From contig NC_084819.1 in the NCBI RefSeq assembly GCF_963583255.1, positions 21,507,460 to 21,571,459 of the forward strand: a stretch of 64,000 bases of DNA. The letters run 5' to 3'. The DNA is from Pyrus communis. Taxonomy: Eukaryota > Streptophyta > Magnoliopsida > Rosales > Rosaceae. Positions 34,002 through 46,551 of this stretch are shown here, piece by piece; within the stretch, counting starts at the first letter, position 1; each line of letters starts with the position of its first letter. The notes under the pieces were generated by a model. The model made no database searches. It was given only the letters and a program-made list of their open reading frames with translations, and had not been told where the DNA came from. The translations under genes and the position numbers were made by a program.

Positions 34002-36337
34002 ATGATTGGGTGGGAAGATGTTTACAAGGTTGTGGTGGCCACCGTTCCACTCTATGTTGCCCTAATTTTAGGGTACGGCTCAGTAAGGTGGTGGCACATA
34101 TTTACTACCGAGCAGTGTGGCGCGATCAACCGCTTCGTTTGTTTCTTTACTCTCCCACTCTTCACGTTCGACTTCACTGCACATGTGGATCCTTACAAAT
34201 GGAACTACCGCTTCATCGGCGCCGACTTCATCTCCAAGCTCATAATCGTGGTGGTGCTAGCACTTTGGGCCAAGTGCAGCAGCAAAGGAAGCTACAGTTG
34301 GTCCATCACAAGCTTCTCTTTGTGCACGTTAACTAATTCCCTAGTGGTTGGTGTGCCCTTGATTAAAGCCATGTATGGTTCGTCATCCGTTGATCTTGTT
34401 GTTCAAGCATCGGTCGTGCAGGCCATCGTATGGCTCACCATTCTTTTGTTCGTCTTGGAATTTCGACGTACGGGGTCGATAGACATAGTTTCAAGTCGTA
34501 CTAATGTCGGCCCTCGAGTTCAATCGGTTGATCCACAAGGGAATGATGTAGAAGCCATGGAGGAGATAACAATAAGTACTAGGCCTTCCTTTTGGTATTT
34601 GATGAAGGCTGTGTGGGTGAAACTTGGGATGAATCCCAACTCCTATGCAGTTTTTATTGGTATTGCTTGGGCTTTGATAGCAAGCAGGTACTGAATATAT
34701 GCATATATCTATATAATATGCAAGAAAAGATTTATTAATTATATTTGAGTATTGATCAACTAAATATCTTACGTTTTTTCATATATGTCTCTGTAAATTA
34801 ATTAATAAATTTATGGGTGCTGCAGGTGGCATATTGAGTTGCCAAGCATCATGGAAGGATCTGTTTTAATCATGTCAAAAGCTGGTACAGGCACTGCTAT
34901 GTTTAGCATGGGTGAGTGATCACTAATTAATCACATATATATATATGCTAATTAATGCTAATGCTAATGAATATATCTGTACGGTAACGTTTTAACTATA
35001 TATCATGTATGCAACGTGCAGGTATCTTCATGGCACTGCAGGAAAAATTTGTAGCCTGTGGGACGAGCCTAACAATAATTGGGATGGTTCTGAGGTTTAT
35101 TGCAGGACCGGCAGCCATGGCGATTGGCTCTATTGCGGTGGGTCTGCATGGTGATGTTTTACGTGTTGCTATCATTCAGGTAGTTTACTTGCCAATTTAT
35201 ATATCTTAGAAAGTTAAATGATGAATCAAGCATGCATGGCCTATAAAATTAGAGTATATATGTATATTTAATAGTGGTTGCACGTCATATATATATCGTA
35301 CGTGGAATAACATAGAGGTTGTTCCAATGAGCTGCCCAGCAAATTAAGTGGCCCATTTCTTCTCCGCTAACACCCTACCCTAATATTCTTTTTTACTTAC
35401 ATAACAAATTTTGAGAAAAATGAACTTCCGTTTTAAGGAATTGTGTTGGGAAATGTTAACCATATATTTTCTTTTTCCATACATCATTTTTAATTTTAAC
35501 CATCAGATTGAATTAATCAAACGCAAATAACAAATAAGATTAAATATAAATGTGTACATATGAGGAGAAAAATTTTGTGTGTTTTCATTTCCTATAATAT
35601 TCCTTCTCTAAAACAGATTGGACAACACCACATGGTTCTTTTCACGAATGGTATTAACTTTTTGTGGCCAAACTACATACAAATTAAACAAATTCAAATT
35701 AATTAGTACCGCACTGAAGGTTAGCTCACTAATTTTAAACTTTAAATGAATTTTGAAATAAGAATGTCCGCATATCTCCCTTTAACAATTTGCGCAAGCA
35801 ACAATACATATTTTTGCATGATGACTTTATCTTTCAGATGGTAAATGTTACACTTCGATAATAGTGTTTCACATTACTTGTGTTTGCGGCATTCATAAAA
35901 AACATTCTCTTTTTCTACGTGATAATTTTATTTTTCAGATGATAAATGTTTTCAATTATTATTTTTGGATCAAATGATAAATGTTCGATTAGATGACTTA
36001 TCATCATTTATATACAATATTGCAGGCAGCAGTGCCACAGTCCATTACGTCCTTCATATATGCCAAAGAGTATGGACTCCATGCAGAAGTGCTCAGTACA
36101 GCGTACGCATGCACCTCTTTATATTTACAAATCTCAAATTTATGCATACTTTAAATATGAAAAATATCAACGAGATTACTTGGATAATTCGCAGCAATAA
36201 TATTTCAAATAAATTTCAATTTTATAGATATTCTTCTAACTTTTATATTTTGTGTTGCATGCAGGGTAATATTTGGCATGTTGGTCTCCCTTCCAGTGTT
36301 GATCGCTTACTATGCAGTTCTAGGATTTGTGCATTGA
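34002..36337 (+). CDS. PIN5: PIN5-type short auxin carrier
   Basis: Five exons: 34002-34687, 34826-34911, 35022-35179, 36026-36102 and 36265-36337, giving 359 aa; all introns are GT-AG. The N-terminal bundle (VPLYVALILGYGSVRWWHIF, INRFVCFFTLPLF, WSITSFSLCTLTNSLVVGVPL, QASVVQAIVWLTILLFVLEF) and the C-terminal bundle (WHIELPSIMEGSVLIMSKAG, LRFIAGPAAMAIGS, GLHGDVLRVAIIQAAVPQSI, VIFGMLVSLPVLIAYYAVL) are complete. The central loop is only about 45 residues, against several hundred in canonical PINs. Short PINs such as Arabidopsis PIN5 (At5g16530, 351 aa) sit in the ER membrane and move auxin between cytosol and ER lumen. The motif NPNSYAVFIGIAWALI is intact, so activity is expected. PIN8 is the alternative, but the sequence is nearer to PIN5. 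Confidence 0.93.
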
Positions 36338-37157
36338 CGACCATCTCTCTCAGCTATATAGATATAGATATACGTTTCAATGAATTTATAGAGGGGAAAG
36401 GATTGCTGCCTTGCTGCTCCTCTCTCCTTTGTTTTTTGTTTTAGTTTTTTTTGCTTTAATTTGATTTTCCATATCATGGTCTAAAACTGTTGGGACTAAC
36501 ATTAAATTAGTCTTAAAATTGCCAAAACTTGTAATCTAATAATTAACATTATCATGCATCCTAATTTAAAGAGGTTTTAATTAGGGTTCAGCCTTGTGGT
36601 TCACTCTCCCAAGAAACCGCTTTCTCTAAATTTTTTCTCTTCTCCAACTTTATTTCTACTCCAAATTCGAAACATTTCATTGCCATTTATCTATATAATG
36701 TGCAAAAACTTTATTTCAGATAAATTCAAACAAGAAGCTTCCAATCATTTGCAAAATATGAAAGTTGTAAAAAGTGAGTAAATCAAGCACTCAAGCCATC
36801 AATGGCGGAGCTAGAAATCAAGGTTAGGAGGGGCCTCAAGGCCATATGAAGAAATTAGACAAAATGTATTATAATTGAGAGGTAAAAATTGAAGGTTCTT
36901 CTTTTGTATTTGAATGTTAAATTTGGATCAAAAGAGATTAACTGAGTCACGAAAAAAATAACTTGAGATTATAAGCACTGATCTTGTATGCAAGTTTTGC
37001 TAAACAAATATTACTAGAAAATGGTGAACCGACTATGGAAGACTCATTGATATAGGCTTTAGTTTCATAACAAAACGGTAACACACTATTTTTTGTCAAA
37101 TAAAAGAAACAAAAGCACAGACACCAAAACTACAAGCTAGTGAACGTAAACAAAAGC

Positions 37158-37225
<68 letters not shown>

Positions 37226-38188
37226 CTAACTAAAAGTCCTTAAAAACTTTAGTTTTAATCAAAATAACAAAATAAAGGTGTGAGGGAATAGTATCAGAAG
37301 TGACTTTTCAGATTAAAAATATCCGCAACGTTAAAAGTGAACAGTATCAGAAATGTTTTATTAAAACTTCCTAAAAAAAAAAAAAAAAAAAAAAGAAAGA
37401 ATTTTCAAGATAGACTCGAGTCTATCCTGGTCTTTACGTGGTTTCATCACTGTGGGCCATGATTAAGTGATAGATTGATAGAGTGGAATCATTGTGGCTG
37501 AACTGGATTGTCCAAGGTCAATATAATTCGGCTCGAACGATAAAAACACACAGTGGTGACGATGATGATGATGATAGATGCATAAAGAATTCAATTAACC
37601 ATTTAATAGTTTGAATTGACATATTAACATAGTGATGAACATAGAAAAGGATATATTAATTGACAGTTGGCATGAAAAAGAAATAAAGAGGCTGTCTTGA
37701 AAAACCAGTTTGTGAGATATTTCTGTCCAGATTTCGGGTCAATGTTCATTGGGCTCGTCAAGGAATGCTTTTCTTTTTTCCTTTTTTTTTTACCTTTTAT
37801 CTTTATATATATTAGCATTTGCTTGTATACTTTGTATATATGAACACAATTTTTTAAAAAATGATAAGAAGAGAGGGAGAGAAAGAGAGAGAACGTAAGG
37901 GGATTGAGAGGTTTTTGTTTTTTTTAATTTTTTTAATTTTTTAATTTATTTTTAATATTAGATGTATTTTAACATCACCTATAGGTGAGGTTTCAATAAA
38001 AAACAGTAAAATTTGGACCTGTGAAATTACATTATTGCCCATTGTTTTATTTTATTTTGGTGATAGAAGACTAATTTATCTTTTCACCCTCTTTTGGTTG
38101 ACAAAGAGAGTTTCATTAATGAGTAGAGATTAGTAGATACATACATATATATATATATATAATTTTTTTTTCTTTTCCTTTTACAGGT
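36338..38188. other. Spacer downstream of PIN5
   Basis: Holds a (TAA)n run at 37159-37224, a poly-A tract at 37373-37394 and TA repeats near 38143-38161. A TGGCGGAGCTAGAAATCAAGG stretch at 36802 resembles sequence often seen in plant transposon ends, but no partner end was found. Confidence 0.45.
37159..37224. repeat. (TAA)n microsatellite
   Basis: About 22 units without interruption. Confidence 0.95.
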
Positions 38189-38189
38189 A

Positions 38190-40044
38190 CTAGCCTTTCT
38201 ACACGCGTCTTGCGTGTGTGAAAGGCATTTTCTACATCACAGCGCGCTACGTACGGCATACATAATTCTTTTTTTCGTTCCACAATTCTGCACGCATAAA
38301 GAGATCTTTACAAAAACTTCAAAAAGCATACAAAATTTTGTTTGAAAAAGCTTGGCTACGGTTCCCGATGTCATAACATCAATTTATATTTTTCGTAATC
38401 CCATTTAAAGTTGTCAAAGTCTATTCTACCAATTTAAGGTTGTCAAGGTTGTTGACTGAAGTCACCTGGGGAATAAAAAAAAACTAACTAGATTTTGTAA
38501 GACAAGTATCAGTACACTGTAATATCAATCACATTGATTTTTGTTTTGTTTAGTGAAATGAATAAGTCAAACAAAAACATTAGAGTTGGAAGTCCATACT
38601 CACTACGAAACCCACCAAATGACCTTACAAATATGAAATGTTGGCTAATTCTACAGATTTCCAATATGCCTTTGTGCTTGTTGACTTCTGAGGATGTTGA
38701 TCCACATAGATGTTTAGAAATTCACCATTTATGATAAACAAACACATGGATACCTGAAAAACATCAAAGGAACAAACACAGATTCAACAATTGAGCACTA
38801 ATTGAAGAAGAAATTGAACCGGTTAGAGAGAATCACCATTCTTCAACCGAATTGCTGATGTCTGCCTTGCTTTTTCTTTGTACTCTTTGTTTGGCTCTTT
38901 TATAACTTCAATCATTGAACATCCTCCTAATCCATAAAAGCAAGATTTTTTTACTTAAAAAACAAAAACAAACGCTTATAATTCGGAGTAGTAACCTGGA
39001 GAAAACAGACAGTGTCTTAAGTGTTGTTCTAAAATAAATGACAAATACTTAATTTTTGTACGTATTTAACTCTTTTACACGTAGTAGTAATTGGCAGGAA
39101 ATGTATAACTTAAAATGAAGAGTATTCACAATGAAGAAGTAAGGATGATTGTCTAGCTTGAGGAATATATGAGTACCAAAGAGAAAACAGAGCAATAAAG
39201 ACACATTTAAGCTTAGTACCTTTGAGGAATATGAGTCGATGAGTGCCTAATAAACATACAGGCTGGAAAATTATTTACTAAATAAGAACATGTCGGGGTC
39301 GCATTGAGTGGAAAATTAATTAGTAAATAAGAGTAAGTTGGGCTGAGAGTAAATAAGAGTCGCCTGGGCAGTTCATAATCATGTCGAATAAAAAGTATCT
39401 ATTGTTGTCCCTCAGTGCAGCCAAATTGCAACACTATTCCAAAAAACACATCCGAAATTTAGAAACCCCAATTTTATTTATGCAATGAAAAATTTAAAAA
39501 AAAAAAAAAAGTAAATTACCACTGGAATTCTTTATGGAGAGAGCGAGTCTGAGTCTTCGGAGGATGCGATCGTAGTGGGAGAAGGGGCGGCCGAAGGCGA
39601 CAAAAACGACGGCATTAGAGGTGGAGTGGGGAGGCTGAGAGAGAGTGCTTGAGAATGTGGTGGAGGGCGAAAGCGGCGCTGGTGTCGACGCAGTCTTTGA
39701 GGTGCACAACACCCTGGAGGGAATAGCCGGTTAATTGTGGGAGGTAACTGAGAAAGTGGGGGATTAATACGGTTGAGAATGATGAACACCATGTTTATTT
39801 TTTTCACTCACGTCTCTTTTTTTTCCTTTTTTCAGTTTTTTAAATAATTTGTTGTTTTTATTCCAAATTTTCTATTTTTTTGTGACAAAATTGCCCTTGT
39901 AAATTTGTTTCTATTATTTTCATTCAGTTTTGGATTTTTTTGTTTAAAGGGCTTTTTAGTCCAATTATTTTTGGTGAAGCCTTGAGACACCAAACTTGAC
40001 TTCTGGCTTTCTAATATTAGAGATTAGAGATTAGAGATTAGAGA
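38190..40044 (-). mobile_element. Non-autonomous Helitron carrying a gene fragment
   Basis: On the minus strand the 5' end is TCTCTAAT at 40044, with TCTCTAA units repeated and TCTCTAATATTAG following, which matches the plant Helitron 5' form TCTCTA-TA-TA. The 3' end is a hairpin (GCCTTTCACACACGC, AAGAC, GCGTGTAGAAAGGC) merging into CTAG at 38193-38190. The base before the 5' end is A (40045) and the base after the 3' end is T (38189), as expected for Helitron insertion between A and T without target duplication. The length is about 1.85 kb. There is no RepHel helicase frame. It contains an ELP6-like exon fragment in the same orientation. The hairpin lies closer to CTAG than is usual, which is the main weakness. 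Confidence 0.72.
39525..39740 (-). pseudogene. Captured fragment of the Elongator subunit gene ELP6
   Basis: On the minus strand one frame reads GVVHLKDCVDTSAAFALHHI then LKHSLSAS. After a one-base frameshift another frame reads SNAVVFVAFGRPFSHYDRIL then RRLRLALSIKNSSG, ending at a GGTAATTT that resembles a splice donor. Both parts match the start of plant ELP6 (order: VxLxDCVxTSxAFxLHHxLK, then VVFxAxxxPFSHYDRILR). Later ELP6 exons are absent. The fragment lies inside the Helitron 38190-40044, in the same orientation, as expected for a captured first exon with part of its intron. It cannot encode a working Elongator subunit. Confidence 0.68.
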
Positions 40045-40277
40045 TATGCAATATGTTCATCTTTTTTATTGGCTACTATTATTTCCCTTTTAAGTCGTTG
40101 AATTGAAATTCTAACGATAAAGAAAAAAAGGATTCAAAGATGCCATTTTAAAAGGAAAACTCATTTAATCCTAAATTTCTGCTTATCCATTATTTAGTAT
40201 TGAGTAATGAGGTTGATGACCTCTAATATAAACTATTTATTATCCCACAATCGACACCAAACTATTTAAGTTTATTC

Positions 40278-40575
40278 AAGGTTTTAGAAGGTGCTAGGTG
40301 TTAGTCGAGCAGTGGATAATGGTCTATCGACTAGGTAGGGCCTAGGTGGGCACCCATACCCTTTTTAATTAATTTTGTTATATAATATATAAATAATTGT
40401 TTACTTATATTTAAAAAAACATAATTGTATTGTGTTACAAAAATTATAAAACAAAATGACATAGAATATAAAGTATTAGAACATATTAAAACCATGTGGA
40501 ACAAACATGCATTAAGTGTTCATCCAAGTTTTAATCTGAGCAGTAACTAGCCGCCTAGCGCCTAAGTGGTATTAA
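40278..40575. mobile_element. MITE-like element with GCCTAG-rich ends, copy 2 (inverted)
   Basis: CTATCGACTAGGTAGGGCCTAGGTGGG and AGCCGCCTAGCGCCTAAGTGG lie near the ends. The middle (TAAAGTATTAGAACATATTAA) is the reverse complement of the middle of the copy at 31195-31672. This copy is shorter and more diverged. Confidence 0.5.
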
Positions 40576-40579
40576 GTGA

Positions 40580-41742
40580 ATTTTTTTAGAACAACATGTC
40601 TATTCAATCAAACAATCGGAAATAAATAAGTCGCTTCTTTATAAACTATTTGTTATTCCACAACCGAAAACAAGCTATTTGAGCTTATAGTGATCCACTC
40701 CCTTACTCATTTTTCCATATTAAAATAGAATGATGTCAATCGGTATCAAAAGTTTGGTGTGCACTAAATGTTATAACTAATATATCATGATACAACAGAA
40801 AAATAAATATAATTATTTTACTAGTGATACAATGTAAAATACAACCTAAAAAGGGGCCTACCAATATATGCAATTATAGTTTTAAAGAAAATAAATAAAA
40901 CCCATGAACGTGACATCACATCATGCTAGAACACATCATGCTAGAAGCAAAATGCCAAATTTAAAAATCTTTGGTAATCTCTTTATCAAGTTGGTGTCTT
41001 GTTACACTTAATTATTGTTACTTTTTTTATTTATGATTACGTAATCAAAAACGCTTTTTATTTGTCAAATTTTTTTCACATTTCTATGGACATTTTCAAA
41101 TGGGTAATGTTAATGAGACTAAATTTAGAAGCAAAATTTTAAAAACTAAAGAACATGAAAGTAGATGATTGATTTTTTACTCCAACGTTGATAAACGTAC
41201 TTATTTTTATTGGTAATACATCATTTAACTTGCAAATTTAATATTTCTAATATTACTGTAATAATTCTGGTCGTAGTCGTACCAAGAGACTAGCAAAGAT
41301 CGTGAGAGTAGTGCTTCCCCACTATTATTTATTTAATTTTGTTTAAATAATATTGCGCGTGTTATTCGGGTGCCCGTTAACAAACATCCTGTCTCTCGCT
41401 CTCTCTGTGTCTAGAGAGTCAAGGCTCTTCCTTTTCTTCGTGCCTCAATATGTTTGACAAATCTACGTCGTGATGATTGGTGAATGGTAGTCACCCAATC
41501 CGAACCCGAATCCGAATCCGAATGCTGATGCTTCTGCTTCTTGTTTCTTCTGGGTTCCTGTGATCAATCGCTCCTTCCTCCATCATCCTGCTTTCTGCAA
41601 CACATTTTCCGTCCCCTGTAAAAACTGCGAACGAGAAAGAACAAAAAACCCAGAAAACGGAGCTGAGCATTCATATTTCTTCATCGAAAACAAGAGCCCC
41701 AGGACGCAAAGAAAGAACAGAAATCGGGTTGTTGCATGGAAG
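40580..41742. promoter_or_regulatory. AT-rich spacer and leader of the DUF707 gene
   Basis: AT-rich to about 41370, then a CT-rich, less AT-rich leader. The reading frame of exon 1 stays open back to an ATG at 41560, so the true start is decided here only by resemblance (see the gene). Confidence 0.4.
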
Positions 41743-44733
41743 ATGAAGTCCTCCTCTGTAAGCACGGATCACCTGTTCGTCTTTCACTCCCTTAATACTG
41801 ATATTGTAATTTGTAATTGGTAATTGGTAGTGAACATATTGATTATAAAGACAGATACTTGTATGCTTTTCTTGTTTTTATTGGGATTTTTGGGGCTGTT
41901 AGATATATCGAATTCATCGTTCCTTGTTCGAATTCCTCTGCACATATTTTCCTGACCATTGGATTTGGAGCTACCGAGCATAATTGAATAGCGGTTGGTT
42001 AAGAAATATGATGAGGATGCATGCTTTCTTGTACATAATTGATCATCACTTCTGTTTCTTCAATGAATTTTGTAATTATTAGTTTAATTTATGATTAGCG
42101 GTCAGAAAGTAACAATAAGTAGGTAATTAGGACATTTGTTCTAATTTCTTTGCAGATAACTTGGTTACAAATTGTATTTTTTTTTACCTCTTTTTCCAGC
42201 CATCTAAATTGTTTTGACATGTTTTCTCCAATTTTTCGTTGCCTTCTCCTGTCAGGTTACTTTTCGTGCAGATTCGAGAAGCGGAAAATCGTGTTTTTGT
42301 AGTATTCTCCCGGCAGCTTCTCTGCTGTGTATATTATTTGTCATAGTGAGTGCATACATATCATCATCAGATTACAAAGAGGTATGTATGTATGCGTGTA
42401 CGTATATCAACTTTTAGTCCCGAATCCAATCTGTATTTTCTGTGTGAACTCCGATATCTAAGCTTATAAATTATCAGTTTTACCGGCCTGAACATTGGAA
42501 TTGAAAGTTGAGTTGGTGTTGACATAATCGCTTCAATTTTGCGTTCTATTGCACAGGATTCATCGTCATTTTGGAAAGTCACAAACAATTTGCAAACTCT
42601 AAAATACAAATGCAAGGTTTGTTTATCATTCAGGTTCCATACATCTTTCCTATCAAATGAGTTGTTGTGATTTATTACTTATAACTTCTTGTATCTGTTT
42701 TAGAATCAAGATAAGCCTTACGGAAGTGAGCCACTTCCTCGAGGTATTGTTGCCAAGACTTCTAATCTGGAAATGCAGCCGTTGTGGCATGCTAAAAAGG
42801 TAAGGTTTTTGGAAACGGAAGCTCCTGAATCATTCACCTGATGATTCTGTAACTTTGCATCCTGCTGCTCCAATTGGAAGTGCTGCAGGCTTATCTAAAT
42901 TTTTAACTGTTACACTGTTTGCCCAGAAACCTTCGTTTAAATTGTTGGAGAAGAAAGATGCAAATTCTTCATCCAGTTTGTTTGCCATGGCCGTTGGGAT
43001 AAAGCAAAAAGATCTTGTTAGTAAAATGGTCAAAAAGGTATGTCCTATAAAACAATGCTCACAAAGGTAGTCCAAATTAAGTGCTGCTGATAATTCTTTT
43101 TCATTGTTCATAGCTCTTTACAAGTAATTGCTTTTCGCTCACCATGTTTCAGTTTCTGTCAAGTGGTTTCGTTGTGATGCTCTTCCATTATGATGGCATC
43201 GTCGATCAATGGAAGGAATTTCAATGGAGTGACCAAGTCATTCATATATCTGCAGTCAATCAAACTAAATGGTAACTAATTGGTCTTACTCTTTATCTTT
43301 GCATGCCTGAAACCAGTTAAGTCAAAGCTGCAGTATTGAAATGTGATCTTCTGGTTGATGCCTAGGTGGTTTGCGAAGCGCTTCTTGCATCCTGACATAG
43401 TTGCCGAATATAGTTACATTTTCCTCTGGGATGAGGACCTCGGAGTTGACAATTTCCACCCCCAACGGTATGTACATTGTTGGCCGGCTGCATCTCTTTT
43501 CTCAACCTTGTACATTATACCGACATTAAAACTTGGAAGCTACTTACTGGTTCTTAATCCCATTTTGTCAACTTGTTATTTAACACTACTGTTAGGTACG
43601 TATCCATTGTTCAAAAGGAAGGGCTTGAGATATCACAACCTGCACTGGATTATTCCAAATCAGAGGTGCATCATCAAATTACTGTGCGTTTGAGAGGATC
43701 GGTAGCACACAGGTCTCTTATAACTGCTAAATGATGAACTCCCTTGAGGCATATTGTTGAATGTTGACATATGAGTTAATTTCAAGAACCCTTAATTTCA
43801 AACAACTTGATATAGTTCATGTTGTATCTGCAGAAGGACTTACAAGTCAAGTAACAATGGGAAAGGTTGTCACGACAGCAATACAGCTCCTCCTTGCACT
43901 GGGTAAAAACTGTGTTTCCATTTGATTGCTCAAGACAATTCCATTGGTAATTTAGTATTGTAGTTGCAGAAGTCGTCCACTAAAATAATGCAATGCATTT
44001 TCTGCAGTTGGATAGAAGTGATGGCTCCTGTTTTCTCTCGAGCTGCCTGGCGCTGCGTATGGTATATGATCCAGGTGGGTGTGTTAACTTATTTCTATTG
44101 TCCTGCCTCCTGGAACTCAACTCAAATACCTATTTTTCTCTTCGCGTGAGAGTAGAGTCAATGGCGGCTTAATTTGCGCCGGTTTGATTATGTTAATTGC
44201 AGAATGACTTGATTCATGCTTGGGGACTAGATATGCAGATTGGCTATTGCGCACAGGCAAGTTCTTATACTTCCTTTGCCCCGATCTTCTGCTGTTTGCG
44301 GAACAAACAGACCCGCATTCTTTCTGTGTTTGATTTTGAATGTATATGTAATGTTGTAATAGGGGGATCGAACTAAAAAAGTTGGGGTTGTGGATGCCGA
44401 GTACATAATCCATTACGGCCGCCCTACACTGGGGGGATCCTCAGATGATCAAAGTGATCAGGTGACGAAGGATAAAATTCGTTGGCAGGAATCGTCACCA
44501 TCATCAAAATCCACAAGAAAGGGCCACAGAGCTGATGTAAGTCTCTTGACGGTTGGCACGATAGTATTGTATTTAACGTATAGTCTTCATTGGATTGATT
44601 AAACGGTTTTCGTTTCTTCATGTTGTTAATGTTGCAGGTGAGGCGGGAATCGTACAACGAAATGAAAGTGTTCAGAAGGAAATGGGAACGAGCCATCAAG
44701 AATGATAAATGTTGGATCGATCCCTACAGGTAG
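41743..44733 (+). CDS. DUF707 membrane-anchored protein
   Basis: Thirteen exons: 41743-41757, 42256-42381, 42557-42616, 42704-42799, 42927-43037, 43153-43271, 43366-43467, 43596-43712, 43834-43902, 44008-44074, 44203-44256, 44363-44536 and 44638-44733, giving 401 aa. The start MKSSS was chosen because it sits just before the membrane anchor (LLCILFVIVSAYIS); an ATG at 41560 in the same frame would add 61 residues. The DUF707 core is clear: LPRGIVAKTSNLEMQPLW, VVMLFHYDGIVDQW, TKWWFAKRFLHPDIVAEY, FLWDEDLGVDNF, EGLEISQPALD, CTGWIEVMAPVFSRAAWRC, NDLIHAWGLDM and KKVGVVDAEYIIHYG. The WDEDL and glycosyltransferase-like fold suggest a Golgi enzyme, but the activity of this family is not established to my knowledge. 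Intron 11 (44257-44362) begins with GC rather than GT. Confidence 0.88.
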
Positions 44734-45893
44734 CCAGTAATTGGTTAGTGCTTGAGCGCTCCTATCCTATATATGAATATCGACATCCATCGTCCTTCAT
44801 TTGGAGGAAGCTCAGAGCGCAGAAGATGGTTTAAAATTTGGAGGATCATTATCCAAAGCAAGGTTTTAAGTCCCCCGAAATTTTCCTTTTTTTACATAGT
44901 TGACACGTAAATGTGAACATAGATAGAAACCAACTCCACTTTATACTTGAGAGAGGCTTGGCTGGCCGGCCTCCTGTATATTGATGACATCTCCTTCTCT
45001 TGATGCTGATGATCTTGTTGTACTAGCACCGTCCGATTGAGCTTACAACGTTGCCTAGAGATGGCTTGTGGTTTAATTGAAGGTTCCTTCTGTCATGAGT
45101 TACACTACTACTAGTACCACTTGCTAGTTTTGAGTTTACTCGATAGACTTGTCATACTGCCCTAACCAACAGGACTAACGCTCGTTTAGTTCACTGGTCA
45201 AATGAATAAATGAAACATGACCTCAGTTGGACCAGTGACCAGCAAGGGAGGGAAGTTGAGAGGAAAACAAGGGCAAGCACTTTGAGCAGCACATGGGTTG
45301 TTGGCATGTCGCCCCATACAACTATGTCATCACAATATGCAAAGTCAATGAGATTCCCTTTATTCCCCCAAAACACTCTCATCAAGACACCAAAATCAGA
45401 TCATGTGGCTCACTGCCCATGCCTAAAAGGACTCTTTGATTCCATACTGTCATACATTTTAACATTCTCGCATGACATTGCGTGTTCAACTTAAAATACC
45501 ATTACAGTAGCATCCCCGTTAGATGTAAGCTAAAAACCCTAAACACAAACTTTTGGTGCATTGAGACTTGCATTTCACGCAACAATCTACACGAGGATAT
45601 AGAAAAAACCAGCAAATTCCAAGCAATAAAAGTTATGCAATTAATATCCATCCAAGAATTGTAAAACTACCATCTCAACATCATGGAAGCAAAACTTAGT
45701 GGCGATGGCTTAATTGCCCCCCATACCCCCACCCAACCCAACTTCCAGCTACATGCATTAATATTCATCACACTAACTCATCCCACCTACTGTTCGACTA
45801 AAATCTAATCTACTTAATTCTCCAATCTCCACCACCAACAATATCCAATCTCCCATCTGTTGCAGGTAACTCAGAAGCCATAGCTAAGCAAGG

Positions 45894-45936
<43 letters not shown>

Positions 45937-46551
45937 ATCTATATGCCCAATGAAATGCTTGAAATTACAGACAGAAAGCAACAATTTATAGCAGATGAAA
46001 TGAAACCCTCACATTCTGTAAACATCAAGTGGAAAACTAGTAAACATCAAGTGGAAGCAGCAGAAGAAAACATTAGTAGCAACCACTTTCATTTAAAAAA
46101 CGTGAACTAAAACTCATCACAAATTAATAGAATATCAGCACAAGACTAAAATAATAGAACATGGGAGTTGAACCTTAATCCTTGTCACAGAGTGTCACTC
46201 ACAGTAGCTCTACTGAGCACTTACATTAATATATTGTTTTGGAAAGTCAATAAAATATCATTAAGAACCCCAAATAGCTCCATTAACAAGGAAAATGTTC
46301 CCTAAATTGCCTCACAACTATGCTAATCCTATCTCCAGGCACTGCTTATTCCACCAAAAAAAAACAATGGAAAATTATCCCACTAGATATAGAAATAAGC
46401 TAACCTGGAAATATAAATAAATTTCATAACTTCTAAGCAAACAAATCAAGAACAGATATTCTTTTTCCCATCCAGACTCCCAACAAAATCAAACATTACC
46501 CCTAATTAAACAATTTTTAATTATAAAATTATAAAATATAGAGAGGAAGAG
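44734..46551. other. Convergent spacer between DUF707 and the Cys-rich gene
   Basis: 3' UTRs of both genes must lie here. A (CT)n run is at 45898-45931. The frames at 45191-45494 on the two strands overlap each other and have no family character. Confidence 0.5.
45898..45931. repeat. (CT)n microsatellite
   Basis: About 17 CT units. Confidence 0.95.

Noticed and set aside
36150..36444. Extended frame over the last PIN5 exons
   Set aside because: It reads through intron 4 in a frame different from the conserved PIN5 C-terminus.
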